DNA from: Erythrobacter sp.
GTDB lineage: Bacteria; Pseudomonadota; Alphaproteobacteria; Sphingomonadales; Sphingomonadaceae
Length of the DNA stretch: 37,019 bases
Direction: 5' to 3'
NCBI GenBank assembly: GCA_030065195.1
Contig: JASJDE010000006.1
Span: 1 to 37,019 of the forward strand
The notes under the pieces were generated by a model that worked only from the letters and a program-made list of their open reading frames with translations, did no database searches and was not told the origin of the DNA. This document shows positions 1 to 8,819 of this stretch, one piece after another (positions within the stretch are counted from its first letter, which is position 1; each line of letters begins with the position of its first letter). The translations under genes and the position numbers were made by a program.

Positions 1-650
1 ATTGTCTGACGACCAACGCTCGCGTCGCCGAAACCGTGAAGCTCACCGAAAACAGCTTCCGCGACGTAAACATCGCTTTCGCCAATGAACTCAGCGTCAT
101 AGCCGATGATCTGGGCGTCAATGTGTGGGACGTGATCGCGCTCGCCAACAGGCATCCGCGGGTCAATATCCTGCAGCCAGGACCTGGCGTCGGCGGCCAT
201 TGCATCGCGGTCGATCCATGGTTCCTGGTGTCCAGCGCACCCAAGGTCGCGCGGCTGATCCGCACGGCTCGCGAAGTCAACGATTTCAAGGCGGTGTATT
301 CCGAGCGCCGCATTCGTGCGCTGCTCGATGCAGTGCCCGATGGCAAAGTGGCGCTGCTCGGCCTCGCCTTCAAACCCGACATCGACGACTTCCGCGAGAG
401 CCCGGCGATGGAGATCGCGCTCAGCCTCGCCAAGACGCGCGGCCAGCGCCTCATGCTGGTCGAACCCTTCGCCGAGGAATTGCCGCAGGGATTTGCCGGG
501 ACCGGCGCGCAGCTAGCCGGTCTTGACGAAGCGCTCGAAACGGCGGAAGTCGTCGTCGTGCTGGTCGATCACACCGCGTTCAAACACCTCACTCCCGCCG
601 ACCTTGCGGGCAAGCTGGTGTACGACACGCGCGGCATGATGAAACGGTGA
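1..650 (+). CDS. wecC: UDP-N-acetyl-D-mannosamine dehydrogenase, C-terminal part (5' truncated by window edge)
   Basis: NAD-dependent oxidation of UDP-ManNAc to UDP-ManNAcA, giving an acidic sugar donor for polysaccharide. The reading frame is open from base 3 and continues upstream of the first ATG at 36 with family-like sequence (LTTNARVAETVKLTENSF), so the ORF-track start is not real and the gene is cut by the window edge. The visible part contains the catalytic-cysteine loop GPGVGGHCIAVDPWF and the C-terminal UDP-binding domain with GLAFKPDIDDFRESP, both standard for the UDP-glucose/GDP-mannose dehydrogenase superfamily and closest in wording to WecC. The stop overlaps the GTG start of wecB by 4 bases, which indicates a translationally coupled wecC-wecB pair. 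Sure of the family; the exact substrate is inferred from the WecB neighbour. Confidence 0.9.
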   Translation, partial: CLTTNARVAETVKLTENSFRDVNIAFANELSVIADDLGVNVWDVIALANRHPRVNILQPGPGVGGHCIAVDPWFLVSSAPKVARLIRTAREVNDFKAVYSERRIRALLDAVPDGKVALLGLAFKPDIDDFRESPAMEIALSLAKTRGQRLMLVEPFAEELPQGFAGTGAQLAGLDEALETAEVVVVLVDHTAFKHLTPADLAGKLVYDTRGMMKR

Positions 651-1777
651 GCAGACCCAAGATACTGGTCACGTTCGGGACCCGGCCCGAAGCGATCAAG
701 ATGTTCCCGGTGGTGCAGGCGCTGCGCGAGACGGGCACGTTCGATGTCCGCATCGCAGTCACCGCGCAGCATCGCGAGATGCTCGATCAAGTCATGGAAA
801 TGGCTGAAATCGTTCCCGATATCGACCTCGACCTCATGCAGCCTGGGCAGAGCCTCGACGCTTTGTCTGCGCGGATCATCACCCGCTTCGGAGAAGCGCT
901 CGATGCCGAACAACCGGATCGTGTACTGGTCCATGGCGATACGCTGACTACCATGATGGCGACGCTGGCATGCTACTTCCGACGCATCCCCGTCGGCCAC
1001 GTCGAAGCCGGATTGCGAAGCGGAGACATTTACGCTCCATGGCCCGAGGAAGTGAACCGCAAGGTCACCGGCACCGTTGCGGATCTGCACTTCGCTCCAA
1101 CCGAGAACGCGGCCGCTGCCCTGCGCGCCGAAAACGTACCAGACAGCGCGATTCACGTCACAGGCAACACCGTGATCGACGCGCTTCTGGTCGCTCGCGC
1201 CAAGCTGAAAGCGGACCCGTCGCTCGCCCCGGCTATCGCGCCGCTCAAACAACGATTTGTCGGCAAGCGCATCATCGCCGTCACCGCGCATAGGCGCGAG
1301 AATTTCGGCGATGGCATGCGGCAAATTGCGACTGCCCTTCGCCAGCTGGCCGCCCGCAGCGATACCGCGCTGATCTATCCGATGCATCCCAACCCCAACG
1401 TTTCCGATGTGATGCGCCCGGCGCTGCAGGACACGGATAACGTCGCGTTGATAGAACCGCTCGACTACCTCAACTTCGTTGCGATGATGGAGGCTGCCGA
1501 CATTGTGCTGACGGATTCCGGCGGCATCCAGGAGGAGGCCCCAAGCTTAGGAAAGCCGGTGCTCGTCATGCGCGACACGACCGAACGACCGGAGGGCGTG
1601 GATGCGGGAACCGCATTGCTGGTCGGCACAAACACGGTGCGCATCGTCAGCGAAGTTTCACGCCTGCTCGATCAGCGAGCCGACTATGCCGTGATGGCGC
1701 AGGCGCACAACCCTTACGGCGACGGCACCGCCAGCCGCCAGATTTCCGACATCATCGCGAAGGCCCACGCGAATTAG
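647..1777 (+). CDS. wecB: UDP-N-acetylglucosamine 2-epimerase (non-hydrolysing)
   Basis: Interconverts UDP-GlcNAc and UDP-ManNAc in the cytoplasm, supplying WecC encoded just upstream. The 376-residue length is normal for the family. Seen in the sequence: GTRPEAIKMFPVVQAL near the N-terminus, HVEAGLRSG in the first third, TAHRRENFG around residue 214, and the nucleotide-binding DSGGIQEEAPSLGKPVL around residue 289. The GTG start lies inside the wecC stop (GTGA overlap), so the two are co-translated. The 3' end overlaps the convergent membrane protein gene by 26 bases. With wecC it makes UDP-ManNAcA, probably for the exopolysaccharide assembled by the following genes. Confidence 0.95.
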   Translation: MSRPKILVTFGTRPEAIKMFPVVQALRETGTFDVRIAVTAQHREMLDQVMEMAEIVPDIDLDLMQPGQSLDALSARIITRFGEALDAEQPDRVLVHGDTLTTMMATLACYFRRIPVGHVEAGLRSGDIYAPWPEEVNRKVTGTVADLHFAPTENAAAALRAENVPDSAIHVTGNTVIDALLVARAKLKADPSLAPAIAPLKQRFVGKRIIAVTAHRRENFGDGMRQIATALRQLAARSDTALIYPMHPNPNVSDVMRPALQDTDNVALIEPLDYLNFVAMMEAADIVLTDSGGIQEEAPSLGKPVLVMRDTTERPEGVDAGTALLVGTNTVRIVSEVSRLLDQRADYAVMAQAHNPYGDGTASRQISDIIAKAHAN

Positions 1778-2327
1778 CTGCCGCCCTTTTGCCGACGACT
1801 CCGACATAATAGGCGGCGCATGCGGCCACCAACACCGAAGCGCCAATATCGGCGATCCAGTTCAGCTTCAGCGGGCCGAACAGCAGCGCGTCCAGCGCAC
1901 TGAAAGACACGGTGCGAAGTGCCACCAATGCGACCATTGCCAAACCAGCGGCCTGCGCAATAAGCACAGCGAAATTGCGACGCCCCCGCGATGCACGCAT
2001 CGCCCTGAAGAACCAGAACACGCCTGCCGAACCTGCCAGGACGGCTATCACGAGGACCAATATTCCCTGAAATCCCCGACGCCCCTCGTAGCTGCCTGTG
2101 GCCACCAAGAGGTCGCGCAACTCGTCGCGCCAGATCGCTTCGAGATCGAGCAATCGCAATCCGGCAAGCACCGAGAATAGAACGGCTAGCATCGCCCAGC
2201 TCTTCCAGTGCGAAGGGACTTGCCGCCGAACCAGCGCGCAGGCCGTCGCAGCAAGACATGATAACAGGACAACGAGATAGAGCGTTGCCGCGATCAAGCT
2301 GAGAATTGAAGGCCCCGAAGATGGCAT
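1752..2327 (-). CDS. Hypothetical five-helix integral membrane protein
   Basis: I do not recognise a characterised family. The 191-residue product has about five hydrophobic segments: roughly residues 8-32, 44-60, 90-107, 120-138 and 157-176. A charged stretch between helices 2 and 3 (LDLEAIWRDELRDLL, then SYEGRRGFQG) vaguely resembles small alphaproteobacterial membrane proteins of unknown function that pair an LDLQ-type motif with an RR..Q motif. The ATG at 2327 is the natural start. It is convergent with wecB (26-base overlap) and divergent from the export gene at 2547, across a 219-base gap that should hold promoters for both. A role in surface polysaccharide is suggested only by position. 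Confidence 0.7.
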   Translation of the reverse strand: MPSSGPSILSLIAATLYLVVLLSCLAATACALVRRQVPSHWKSWAMLAVLFSVLAGLRLLDLEAIWRDELRDLLVATGSYEGRRGFQGILVLVIAVLAGSAGVFWFFRAMRASRGRRNFAVLIAQAAGLAMVALVALRTVSFSALDALLFGPLKLNWIADIGASVLVAACAAYYVGVVGKRAAANSRGPSR

Positions 2328-2546
2328 ACGGAATGCTTGTACCTCACGTCACCAAATGTGATCTTTTCGGCCATAGCATCAGTGCCGACAGTCGCAATCG
2401 CGCCGCAGGGTCCGACACCCGTTTTTCCGGGGCAACTCGGCCCAGCGCAGTCAGGTGTGACCATGCCCAGCTTTGTTCCCGTCTCTGTTGCACTGCGGCA
2501 ATGGCGCGTCTAAGGCTTTTCCCGTAGTGATTGGAGGATTTTGCTA

Positions 2547-3269
2547 ATGCGTCCGAAGGCTCGGAATTTCCTGTTTGCTGCCGGGATGGCAGGGCTTTCG
2601 CTGGGCGGGTGCGCTTCGACGCCCGAACCGGTGATCGGCGTTGCGGCTTCGCAGCCGGTCGGCGCTTTGGGCCAGGAAGGATTCTCCGTTGCGCGTCCAA
2701 AGACGTACCTGCTCAGGCCTTCAGACAAGATCTCCGTCAATGTCTTCCGCGAGCCTGACTTTTCAATGGAATCGGTACAGGTCGGCGTTGAGGGTAATGT
2801 TTCGCTTCCCTTGCTCGGATCGATCCCAGCCGCCGGAATGACGACGCAGCAGTTCGAGGCCGATGTCACCCGCCGGCTCGCTGCGGCAGGCCTCAAGTCA
2901 CCGATGGTAGCCATCAACATCGCGGAATACGCATCGCATCTCGTCACCGTCGAAGGGGCGGTCACCACGCCGGGCGTCTATCCGTTCGAGCCGGGCGCAC
3001 GACTGTCTTCCGCGATCGCAATGGCGGAAGGGACCGAGCGCGAAGCGAAGCGCAGCCAGGTTGCGGTGTTCCGCACCCGCGGCGACCAAATATATGTCGC
3101 GAAGTTCGATTATGGCGCGGTGAGTCAGGGCACGATGCTCGATCCGGTGCTCGAACCTAACGATCGCGTGGTTGTCGGCACCGATGGCCTTTCCGTCTTC
3201 TGGCAAGATGCGCTCAAGACCATTCCGGCTCTGGGCGTCTTTGCAACCGTGGCCATAGACAACAACTGA
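2547..3269 (+). CDS. Outer-membrane polysaccharide export lipoprotein (OPX, Wza-like)
   Basis: Outer-membrane export component for capsule/exopolysaccharide. The N-terminus is a lipoprotein signal with lipobox SLGGC (Cys22), then a Poly_export region with RPSDKISVNVFREPD around residues 54-70, then one SLBB-type domain (VTVEGAVTTPGVYPF). At 240 residues it is shorter than enteric Wza, as in many alphaproteobacterial OPX proteins. The ORF track starts at TTG 2541, but GGAGG at 2533-2537 sits 9 bases from ATG 2547 and only 3 from the TTG, so ATG 2547 is chosen. It lies 7 bases before the Wzc-like kinase gene, the classic OPX-PCP pair. Confidence 0.9.
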   Translation: MRPKARNFLFAAGMAGLSLGGCASTPEPVIGVAASQPVGALGQEGFSVARPKTYLLRPSDKISVNVFREPDFSMESVQVGVEGNVSLPLLGSIPAAGMTTQQFEADVTRRLAAAGLKSPMVAINIAEYASHLVTVEGAVTTPGVYPFEPGARLSSAIAMAEGTEREAKRSQVAVFRTRGDQIYVAKFDYGAVSQGTMLDPVLEPNDRVVVGTDGLSVFWQDALKTIPALGVFATVAIDNN

Positions 3270-3276
3270 TCAACCC

Positions 3277-5484
3277 ATGAACGACCGCTCGATCATCCAT
3301 ACCCCCGAACCGGAGGGTCGTGGAACGTGGCTGGATCCGTATCTTCCAGAGAACCAGCTGGCGCATTATCAGCAGCCGCAGCCGAAACTGATCGACGTTT
3401 CTGCGATCCGCGGGATCCTGTTCCGGCAACGTTGGCTGTTCATTGCGGTCATCAGCCTCGCTCTGATTGGCGGCCTCGTTTACACGCTGATGGCCACGCC
3501 GATGTACCAGGCGCAGGCGACGGTGAAGGTCGAGCCCTACGGTTCCTATATTGTCGAGGGGCAGGACATCGATCAGGGCCTCGCAAGCAACCAGGTGTTC
3601 GACTTTCTCGGCACCCAGCTTGCGATCATCCAGAGCCGTAATCTGGCCTCCCAGGTCGCTGCCGATCTCAATCTAGGGGAGCGGTACGATCTCCTTGGCG
3701 AAGGCATTGATGAAAGCCGTCCGCCGAACCTCGACGATGAGGCTTGGCGCAAGAGCAAGGAAGCGATGGCGGCTTCGATCCTCATGGGGTCCGTCGAAGC
3801 CGATCTTCCGGGTGATAGCTGGATCCTGACGATAACATATCGCTCCGACAATCCGGTTCTGGCAGCGGAAATGGCCAACGCTTACGCCGACGCTTTCGTC
3901 GCGTCGGACACGCGCGAAGGCATTGCCGAAAGCGAATATGCCCAAGAATACCTGCAGGAGCAGATCCAGCTGATCCGCGGGCGCCTGCAAGAAGCGGAGC
4001 AAGCCTCCAACACCTATGCCCGAAACAGCGGCATCATCGTGCAGCCCAGTGCAGGCTCCGATGAAGGCGGGATCGTCACGCTTACGACCGCCAACCTTTC
4101 AAGCATCAACCAGCGCGTATCCGAAGCGCGCGCCAAGCGGATTGACGCCGAGCAGCGCTGGCGTGCGATCCAGAATCTTCCGGCCGCCCAGCTACCCGAA
4201 GTGCAAAGCAATCCAGTATTGCAAGGCCTGGTTTCGGAACGGACCGGATTGCAGAACGAACTGATCGAATTGCGCCAGCGTTACAACGACCAGTTCCCGC
4301 AAATTCAGAACATCCTCGTCAAGATGGAAACGCTCGATCGCCAGATCGAACGCAGCAGCGCCGATATCAAAGCGACAGTCCGCAACGAATACACCGTCGC
4401 CCGCAATCAGGAACAGGCACTCGAACGCGAACTCAACGCACTGACTGGTGAGACGCTGGTCGAGCAGGACCGTCAGGTTCAGTACAGCGTCCTCGAACGC
4501 GAAGCTCAGGCATTGCGCGACCAGCTCAAGGCATTGCTCGATCGCTATAACACGATTAGCACGGCTGCGAATGTCGATGCGGGGACGCTTAGCAAACTGG
4601 ATCCGGCGACGGTGCCTGGCGGTGCCTACTCTCCGAGCCTTTCCCGAAACCTGATGCTGGCACTCGTTTTCGGGGTTGCGCTTGCCGGCGGCCTTGCCGT
4701 CTTGCGTGAGACTTTCGATGATCGAATCCGATCGCTCGACGAAGTCGAAGACAAGATTGGCCTACCGATGTTGGGCCATACGCCATTCGTCGAATCGCGC
4801 GATCTGGAAAAGGAAGAGACCAATCGCTTCAGCGCGCTGATGGAAGCCTATGCATCGATCCGTTCCGCAATCGATTTTGCCTTGCCGCGCAACCAGAACG
4901 TTATCCAGCTAACCAGTAGCCAGGCTTCCGAAGGGAAGTCGACGACGGCCGTTATCCTCGCCGAACTGTTTGCCAGTTTGGGACGAAAGACGCTGCTTAT
5001 TGATGCCGACCTGAGGCGGCCGTCGGTCGCCAGGTTGCTCGATATCGAAGACCCGCAGGCTGGTCTCGTCGAAGTCGTCCTCGGCCATACCGACTTGCAA
5101 TCCGCGGTCGTGAAGGGACTGCATGAAAACCTCGAAATCCTCCCGATAGGTTCGATCAGTCCCAACCCGACCGAATTGCTGGCCTCGCCGCAGATGCGCG
5201 AGTTCATTGAGAAGAATCGCCACGAATACGGGTTGATCATTTTTGACACCTGCCCGGTTATGGGCCTTGCCGATGCGCCTCTCCTGTCGCGCATGGTCGA
5301 CGGGACGATCTTTGTGCTCGAGGCGAACAAAGTGCATTTTGGACAGGCCAAGGCGGCGATCAAGCGCGTACGCGGAGCCGGCGGCAATATCCTCGGGGTG
5401 ATCCTGACCAAGTATCGTGCACTCGAGGCGGGCCAAAGCTACGATTATCAGTATGGGTATTACCAATACGGGCAAGATAAGTAG
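3277..5484 (+). CDS. Polysaccharide co-polymerase / BY-type tyrosine autokinase (Wzc-like)
   Basis: Inner-membrane chain-length regulator and bacterial tyrosine kinase that works with the OPX protein. Domains in the 735 residues: a cytoplasmic N-terminus, TM1 at about 53-73, a Wzz/periplasmic coiled-coil region (residues 75-455, Gln- and Glu-rich heptads), TM2 at about 458-478, then the kinase. The kinase has Walker A SSQASEGKST (about 545-554), Walker A' LLIDADLRRP (about 572) and Walker B LIIFDTCPV (about 653). The C-terminus is a tyrosine cluster (YDYQYGYYQYG), the expected autophosphorylation tail. Fusion of both halves in one chain is the proteobacterial arrangement. No good ribosome binding site precedes ATG 3277, which fits coupling to the OPX stop 7 bases upstream. 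Confidence 0.93.
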   Translation: MNDRSIIHTPEPEGRGTWLDPYLPENQLAHYQQPQPKLIDVSAIRGILFRQRWLFIAVISLALIGGLVYTLMATPMYQAQATVKVEPYGSYIVEGQDIDQGLASNQVFDFLGTQLAIIQSRNLASQVAADLNLGERYDLLGEGIDESRPPNLDDEAWRKSKEAMAASILMGSVEADLPGDSWILTITYRSDNPVLAAEMANAYADAFVASDTREGIAESEYAQEYLQEQIQLIRGRLQEAEQASNTYARNSGIIVQPSAGSDEGGIVTLTTANLSSINQRVSEARAKRIDAEQRWRAIQNLPAAQLPEVQSNPVLQGLVSERTGLQNELIELRQRYNDQFPQIQNILVKMETLDRQIERSSADIKATVRNEYTVARNQEQALERELNALTGETLVEQDRQVQYSVLEREAQALRDQLKALLDRYNTISTAANVDAGTLSKLDPATVPGGAYSPSLSRNLMLALVFGVALAGGLAVLRETFDDRIRSLDEVEDKIGLPMLGHTPFVESRDLEKEETNRFSALMEAYASIRSAIDFALPRNQNVIQLTSSQASEGKSTTAVILAELFASLGRKTLLIDADLRRPSVARLLDIEDPQAGLVEVVLGHTDLQSAVVKGLHENLEILPIGSISPNPTELLASPQMREFIEKNRHEYGLIIFDTCPVMGLADAPLLSRMVDGTIFVLEANKVHFGQAKAAIKRVRGAGGNILGVILTKYRALEAGQSYDYQYGYYQYGQDK

Positions 5485-5502
5485 CCTGAATGGAGTGGTC
5501 GC

Positions 5503-6378
5503 ATGACCCTGCCTGCACCGTTCACGATTATCGTACCTGCTCATAACGAAGAGGCAGTGATTGCCCGCTGCCTCGAAGCTGTGCTGGCGGATGCGCCGGA
5601 CGAAGGGCGGGCAAAGATCGTCGTCGCTGCGAATGGCTGTACGGATCGAACCGTCGCGATTGCACGCAAGACAGCGCCAGAAGCTGCGGTGCTGGATCTG
5701 CCCCAGGGATCGAAGACCAAGGCGATGAATGCCGCGCACGAACATGCCCCGGACTTTCCGCGCATCTATCTCGATGCGGATGTGCGCTGCAACTATGCCA
5801 GCCTTTCGGCGCTGGCAGACACATTGAGAATGCCCGGTGTAATGGCCGCGTCACCTCGCCTTGAGATGGATCTCTCCCGTTCCAACGCTCTGGTAAGGGC
5901 CTACTATCGGGTGTGGCTTACTCAACCCTACGTCAACCGCGCCATGGTGGGCTCGGGATGCTTCGGTCTGTCGCAGGCGGGCTTTGAAGCGATCGGCGAT
6001 TTCCCAACGATTACGGGCGACGATATCTGGGTGCATTCCCGGTTTCGCGAAAGTGAGCGCCGCAACGTTTCGGTCGATGCGGACGGCAATCGGGTCTTCT
6101 TCACGGTCTCTCCGCCACGTCGCGCAATCGACCAGATTCGTGTCGAGACGCGGCGTCGCCTGGGCAACGAAGAGGTGTTGCGGCTTCACCCCAGCCCGCA
6201 TTTCAGTGGGTCCAATCAGGCCGGGGATCTTCGCACCGCTCTGAATAGCGGCGCGTCGCTGGTCGATGTAGCGATATATTTGGCAATCAAGGCGATAGCG
6301 CGCATTCGCGGACGCTTCGTCAGACCGCGAAGCGGCTCCATCGTCTGGGAGCGCGATCTCGCCGCGCGCGAAGTTTGA
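5503..6378 (+). CDS. Family 2 glycosyltransferase
   Basis: Probable sugar transferase for exopolysaccharide repeat-unit synthesis. The N-terminal GT-A fold is clear: FTIIVPAHNEEAVIARCLEA, a nucleotide-binding region, and the DXD-type YLDADVRCN around residues 89-97. GDDIWVHSRF around residue 172 fits the acceptor/base region. No strong membrane segment is seen, so it is probably a peripheral cytoplasmic enzyme. The start is supported by GGAG 8 bases before ATG 5503. It is 18 bases after the Wzc-like gene and 3 bases before the next glycosyltransferase, consistent with one operon. Donor and acceptor sugars cannot be read from the sequence. Confidence 0.85.
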   Translation: MTLPAPFTIIVPAHNEEAVIARCLEAVLADAPDEGRAKIVVAANGCTDRTVAIARKTAPEAAVLDLPQGSKTKAMNAAHEHAPDFPRIYLDADVRCNYASLSALADTLRMPGVMAASPRLEMDLSRSNALVRAYYRVWLTQPYVNRAMVGSGCFGLSQAGFEAIGDFPTITGDDIWVHSRFRESERRNVSVDADGNRVFFTVSPPRRAIDQIRVETRRRLGNEEVLRLHPSPHFSGSNQAGDLRTALNSGASLVDVAIYLAIKAIARIRGRFVRPRSGSIVWERDLAAREV

Positions 6379-6381
6379 ACC

Positions 6382-7380
6382 ATGCCTGCCATCAGTCCGT
6401 CGAAGACCGAGGAAACAAGAGAAGAGAACGGCCTCGGCGCCACGGTCTCGATCCTTATCGTCGCATTTGATTCCGCCGATCTCATCCGGGCCTGTCTCGA
6501 TTCCGTAGAGCAAGCCTGCACGCAGCACAGCTATGAAGTGCTGCTGGTCGACAATGGCGACGGTTCGACCGAAGCCTTGGTGCGTCGCGATTACCCCGAA
6601 GTGCGAATTGTCGAAAGCAGAGGCAATGTCGGGTTCGCTGCGGGCAACAACTGGCTGGCCCGCCATGCACAATCCGACAGGTTCCTCCTGCTCAATCCCG
6701 ATATGGAGCTGGAGCGCGGCGCGATCGATGCCTTGCTCGATGGCGCGGTCACACACCCCGAAGCAGCGGCCTGGGGCGGCGTTACCGTCGATGCACTTGG
6801 CAAGCCCGATAGCGGCAACGCCATTGCCATGCCGTCACTCGCCGAATTTGCCAGCGCTGCGATGGGTAGGTCCATCATCGGGAACAGTCGGATGCAAGGG
6901 GTCGACACGGACGCCAAGGTCGACGTTCTGATCGGCGGCTTTGTCATGTTTGACCGGACCGCATGGGAACGGGTTGGAGGGTTCGACGAACGTTACTTCC
7001 TCTATTGCGAGGAAGTCGACTTGTACTACCGGCTCAAACGACACGGATTCGCTTTTTGGCGTATTGCCGATGCTCGCGGGCACCACGCGATTGCCCACGG
7101 GCAGGGACTTTCACCGCTCCGCATGCTGTATCGTGCGGCTGGTTCGGCGGAGTTCGTTCGGCGCCACTGGTCACTGCCTTCTTCGGCTTTGGCGCGTTTC
7201 TTGATTTGGCTCGCTGCATTCGAGCGTGTCGCCGCGGGGTGGCTTGTCGGCGGTTGGCGTCCAAGACTGGCGGCCATGGGCCGCGGTTATCGCGATGTCG
7301 CACTGAGGCCGCAGTTGTGGGTCCATGGATACGACCCGGATCGGGGATTGCTGAGCCAGTTGAAGCGTGAAAACGCTTAG
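6382..7380 (+). CDS. Family 2 glycosyltransferase, rhamnosyltransferase-like (WbbL type)
   Basis: GT2 enzyme of the subgroup often annotated as rhamnosyltransferase. Motifs in the 332 residues: a VSILIVAFDS start of the GT-A domain, LLVDNGDGS, NVGFAAGNNW, the metal-site LLNPDMELE, GGFVMFDRTAWERVGGFDE and CEEVDLYYRLKRHG. This set is characteristic of WbbL-like enzymes. A hydrophobic stretch near residues 270-290 (FLIWLAAFERVAAGWL) may give membrane association. Rhamnose donor specificity is inferred from the complete rml operon in the same locus (15424-18769), not shown. The stop overlaps the convergent polymerase-like gene by 4 bases. Confidence 0.85.
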   Translation: MPAISPSKTEETREENGLGATVSILIVAFDSADLIRACLDSVEQACTQHSYEVLLVDNGDGSTEALVRRDYPEVRIVESRGNVGFAAGNNWLARHAQSDRFLLLNPDMELERGAIDALLDGAVTHPEAAAWGGVTVDALGKPDSGNAIAMPSLAEFASAAMGRSIIGNSRMQGVDTDAKVDVLIGGFVMFDRTAWERVGGFDERYFLYCEEVDLYYRLKRHGFAFWRIADARGHHAIAHGQGLSPLRMLYRAAGSAEFVRRHWSLPSSALARFLIWLAAFERVAAGWLVGGWRPRLAAMGRGYRDVALRPQLWVHGYDPDRGLLSQLKRENA

Positions 7381-8795
7381 CTCTCGCCGTCATGCATGCC
7401 TTGTCCCGATTCTGCCTGCCGGGAATGCGAAATGCTACGCCGGTCGGGAACCCTGACTTCGCCAACGGGCATAAGACCGCTTGGCATCGTCCGCTTGCGT
7501 TCGGCATAGCCAAGGCTGACGGTGATGCCCAGCAGCATGAAGAACCAGGCTTGAGCCGACAGCCAGATTGCGACGGAAATCACGCCGAAAGCGAACACCG
7601 CCATAGCAATTGCGATGCCGCGTTCGAACCGTTGGTCGACCCGTGTGGAATGCGTGCTGCGACGCGCCAAAGTGTAAATGGCGATCGCGCAGGCAAGACC
7701 AATGAGCAATGGAGGAATGATCCCGAACTGGATCGCCTGCAACAACCAGTAGTGGTCGATCGAGCCCTTCATCCAACTCGGCCGCTCCCACTCGGCATAG
7801 CCAATGCCGAACCACGGGTTCTTTTCGACATTGTCGGTGCCGTAGCGCCAAATCAACACGCGATTATATGCGCTGTAGGAGTTCAGCGAAGCAAAGCGCA
7901 TCACAAAGCTGAACGCACCGGCATTGGTGCCGAATTCCAGAACGAAAGTAACCAACGCGCCGGCCAGGAAAAACATTCGCCAAGACAGGTTGGCGATCTG
8001 TTCGCTCAGCCAGTTGTAGACGACTAGGCCGGTCCCCGCTGCGAGCGCCAGGAGCGCCGCCGAACTGACCGTGAAGAAGCTGCTGATCGAAGCGGCGATG
8101 CCGATCAGGAACGGCCAACCGCGCAGGCCCGAAAGCCAGTAGAGCGGAAGGAAACTCGCGAAGAAGATCCCGGCCAGGATCGGGTGAGGGAATGGCCCGC
8201 GCGCGCGCATGAAACCTAGCCGTTCATCGATCCGGGTGTTCACGCCCTGTCCGGTAAACTGGGCAACAAACGGCTGAAGGAGGTGGGTTTTGGTGACGGA
8301 CTCATAGACTAGGATTCCGCCCATCACGGCTAATCCCGGCAACATCAGGAGCAGGAATATCCGCACATCCCGCAATGATCGGAATGCCGCCCTGGCGAAG
8401 AAATACGCTAGTGCTGTATCGGTGACTTGCGCAACGCTTGCCGTAAACGCGTCGACCGCTTCGGTCGTCATGAATAGTGCGAATGCTGTCCACGCCGCCG
8501 CGCCTGCGACAAAGAGGTCCGGCCATGTGAACCGGAATCTGCCCGACAAGGCGCTGGCGAAAACGAAGATCGCAGCCGGTATGAGAAAAAACCGATAGGG
8601 CGGCAGAACCGATCCCATGATCGACGTGTTGAGCTGCGGGGGCAGCAACAGGATGTAGCCGAGCAGGACGGCAAGATAGATCGGCAAATCGCTCGAAAAG
8701 GCGCGCGGTCGTCCACGGACCGGAGGGGGTGCAAATCGAGGACGATGCGCGGTTGCCACGGCGTCGGACGTTAAACGGTTTGCACGGTCGATCAA
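7377..8795 (-). CDS. O-antigen polymerase / ligase-like membrane protein (Wzy candidate)
   Basis: Polytopic inner-membrane protein of up to 472 residues with about 10-12 hydrophobic segments and the large periplasmic loop containing WRYGTDNVEKNPWFGIGYAEW, the region where O-antigen polymerase/ligase proteins carry catalytic residues. It is the best Wzy candidate for the adjacent OPX/Wzc/Wzx machinery. The ORF-track start at 8795 is a TTG without an obvious ribosome binding site. An in-frame GTG 12 codons later also lacks one, so the true N-terminus is uncertain, but the first hydrophobic segment begins after both. It follows the acyltransferase gene (ends 8820) on the same strand, suggesting a two-gene unit. 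Confidence 0.8.
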   Translation of the reverse strand: MIDRANRLTSDAVATAHRPRFAPPPVRGRPRAFSSDLPIYLAVLLGYILLLPPQLNTSIMGSVLPPYRFFLIPAAIFVFASALSGRFRFTWPDLFVAGAAAWTAFALFMTTEAVDAFTASVAQVTDTALAYFFARAAFRSLRDVRIFLLLMLPGLAVMGGILVYESVTKTHLLQPFVAQFTGQGVNTRIDERLGFMRARGPFPHPILAGIFFASFLPLYWLSGLRGWPFLIGIAASISSFFTVSSAALLALAAGTGLVVYNWLSEQIANLSWRMFFLAGALVTFVLEFGTNAGAFSFVMRFASLNSYSAYNRVLIWRYGTDNVEKNPWFGIGYAEWERPSWMKGSIDHYWLLQAIQFGIIPPLLIGLACAIAIYTLARRSTHSTRVDQRFERGIAIAMAVFAFGVISVAIWLSAQAWFFMLLGITVSLGYAERKRTMPSGLMPVGEVRVPDRRSISHSRQAESGQGMHDGES

Positions 8796-8819
8796 GGCGT
8801 GTTGGCGCCCGTATCCGGA

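Noticed and set aside
569-1387. Long minus-strand ORF of 272 residues opposite wecB
   Set aside because: Shadow of a well-conserved gene in GC-rich DNA; the translation has no recognisable motifs.
2344-2968. Minus-strand ORFs upstream of and overlapping the export lipoprotein gene
   Set aside because: They are antisense to a lipoprotein gene with a strong ribosome binding site and lipobox; no motifs of their own.
5851-6756. Minus-strand ORF of 301 residues spanning the two glycosyltransferase genes
   Set aside because: Antisense shadow of two motif-bearing GT2 genes; composition is not protein-like.
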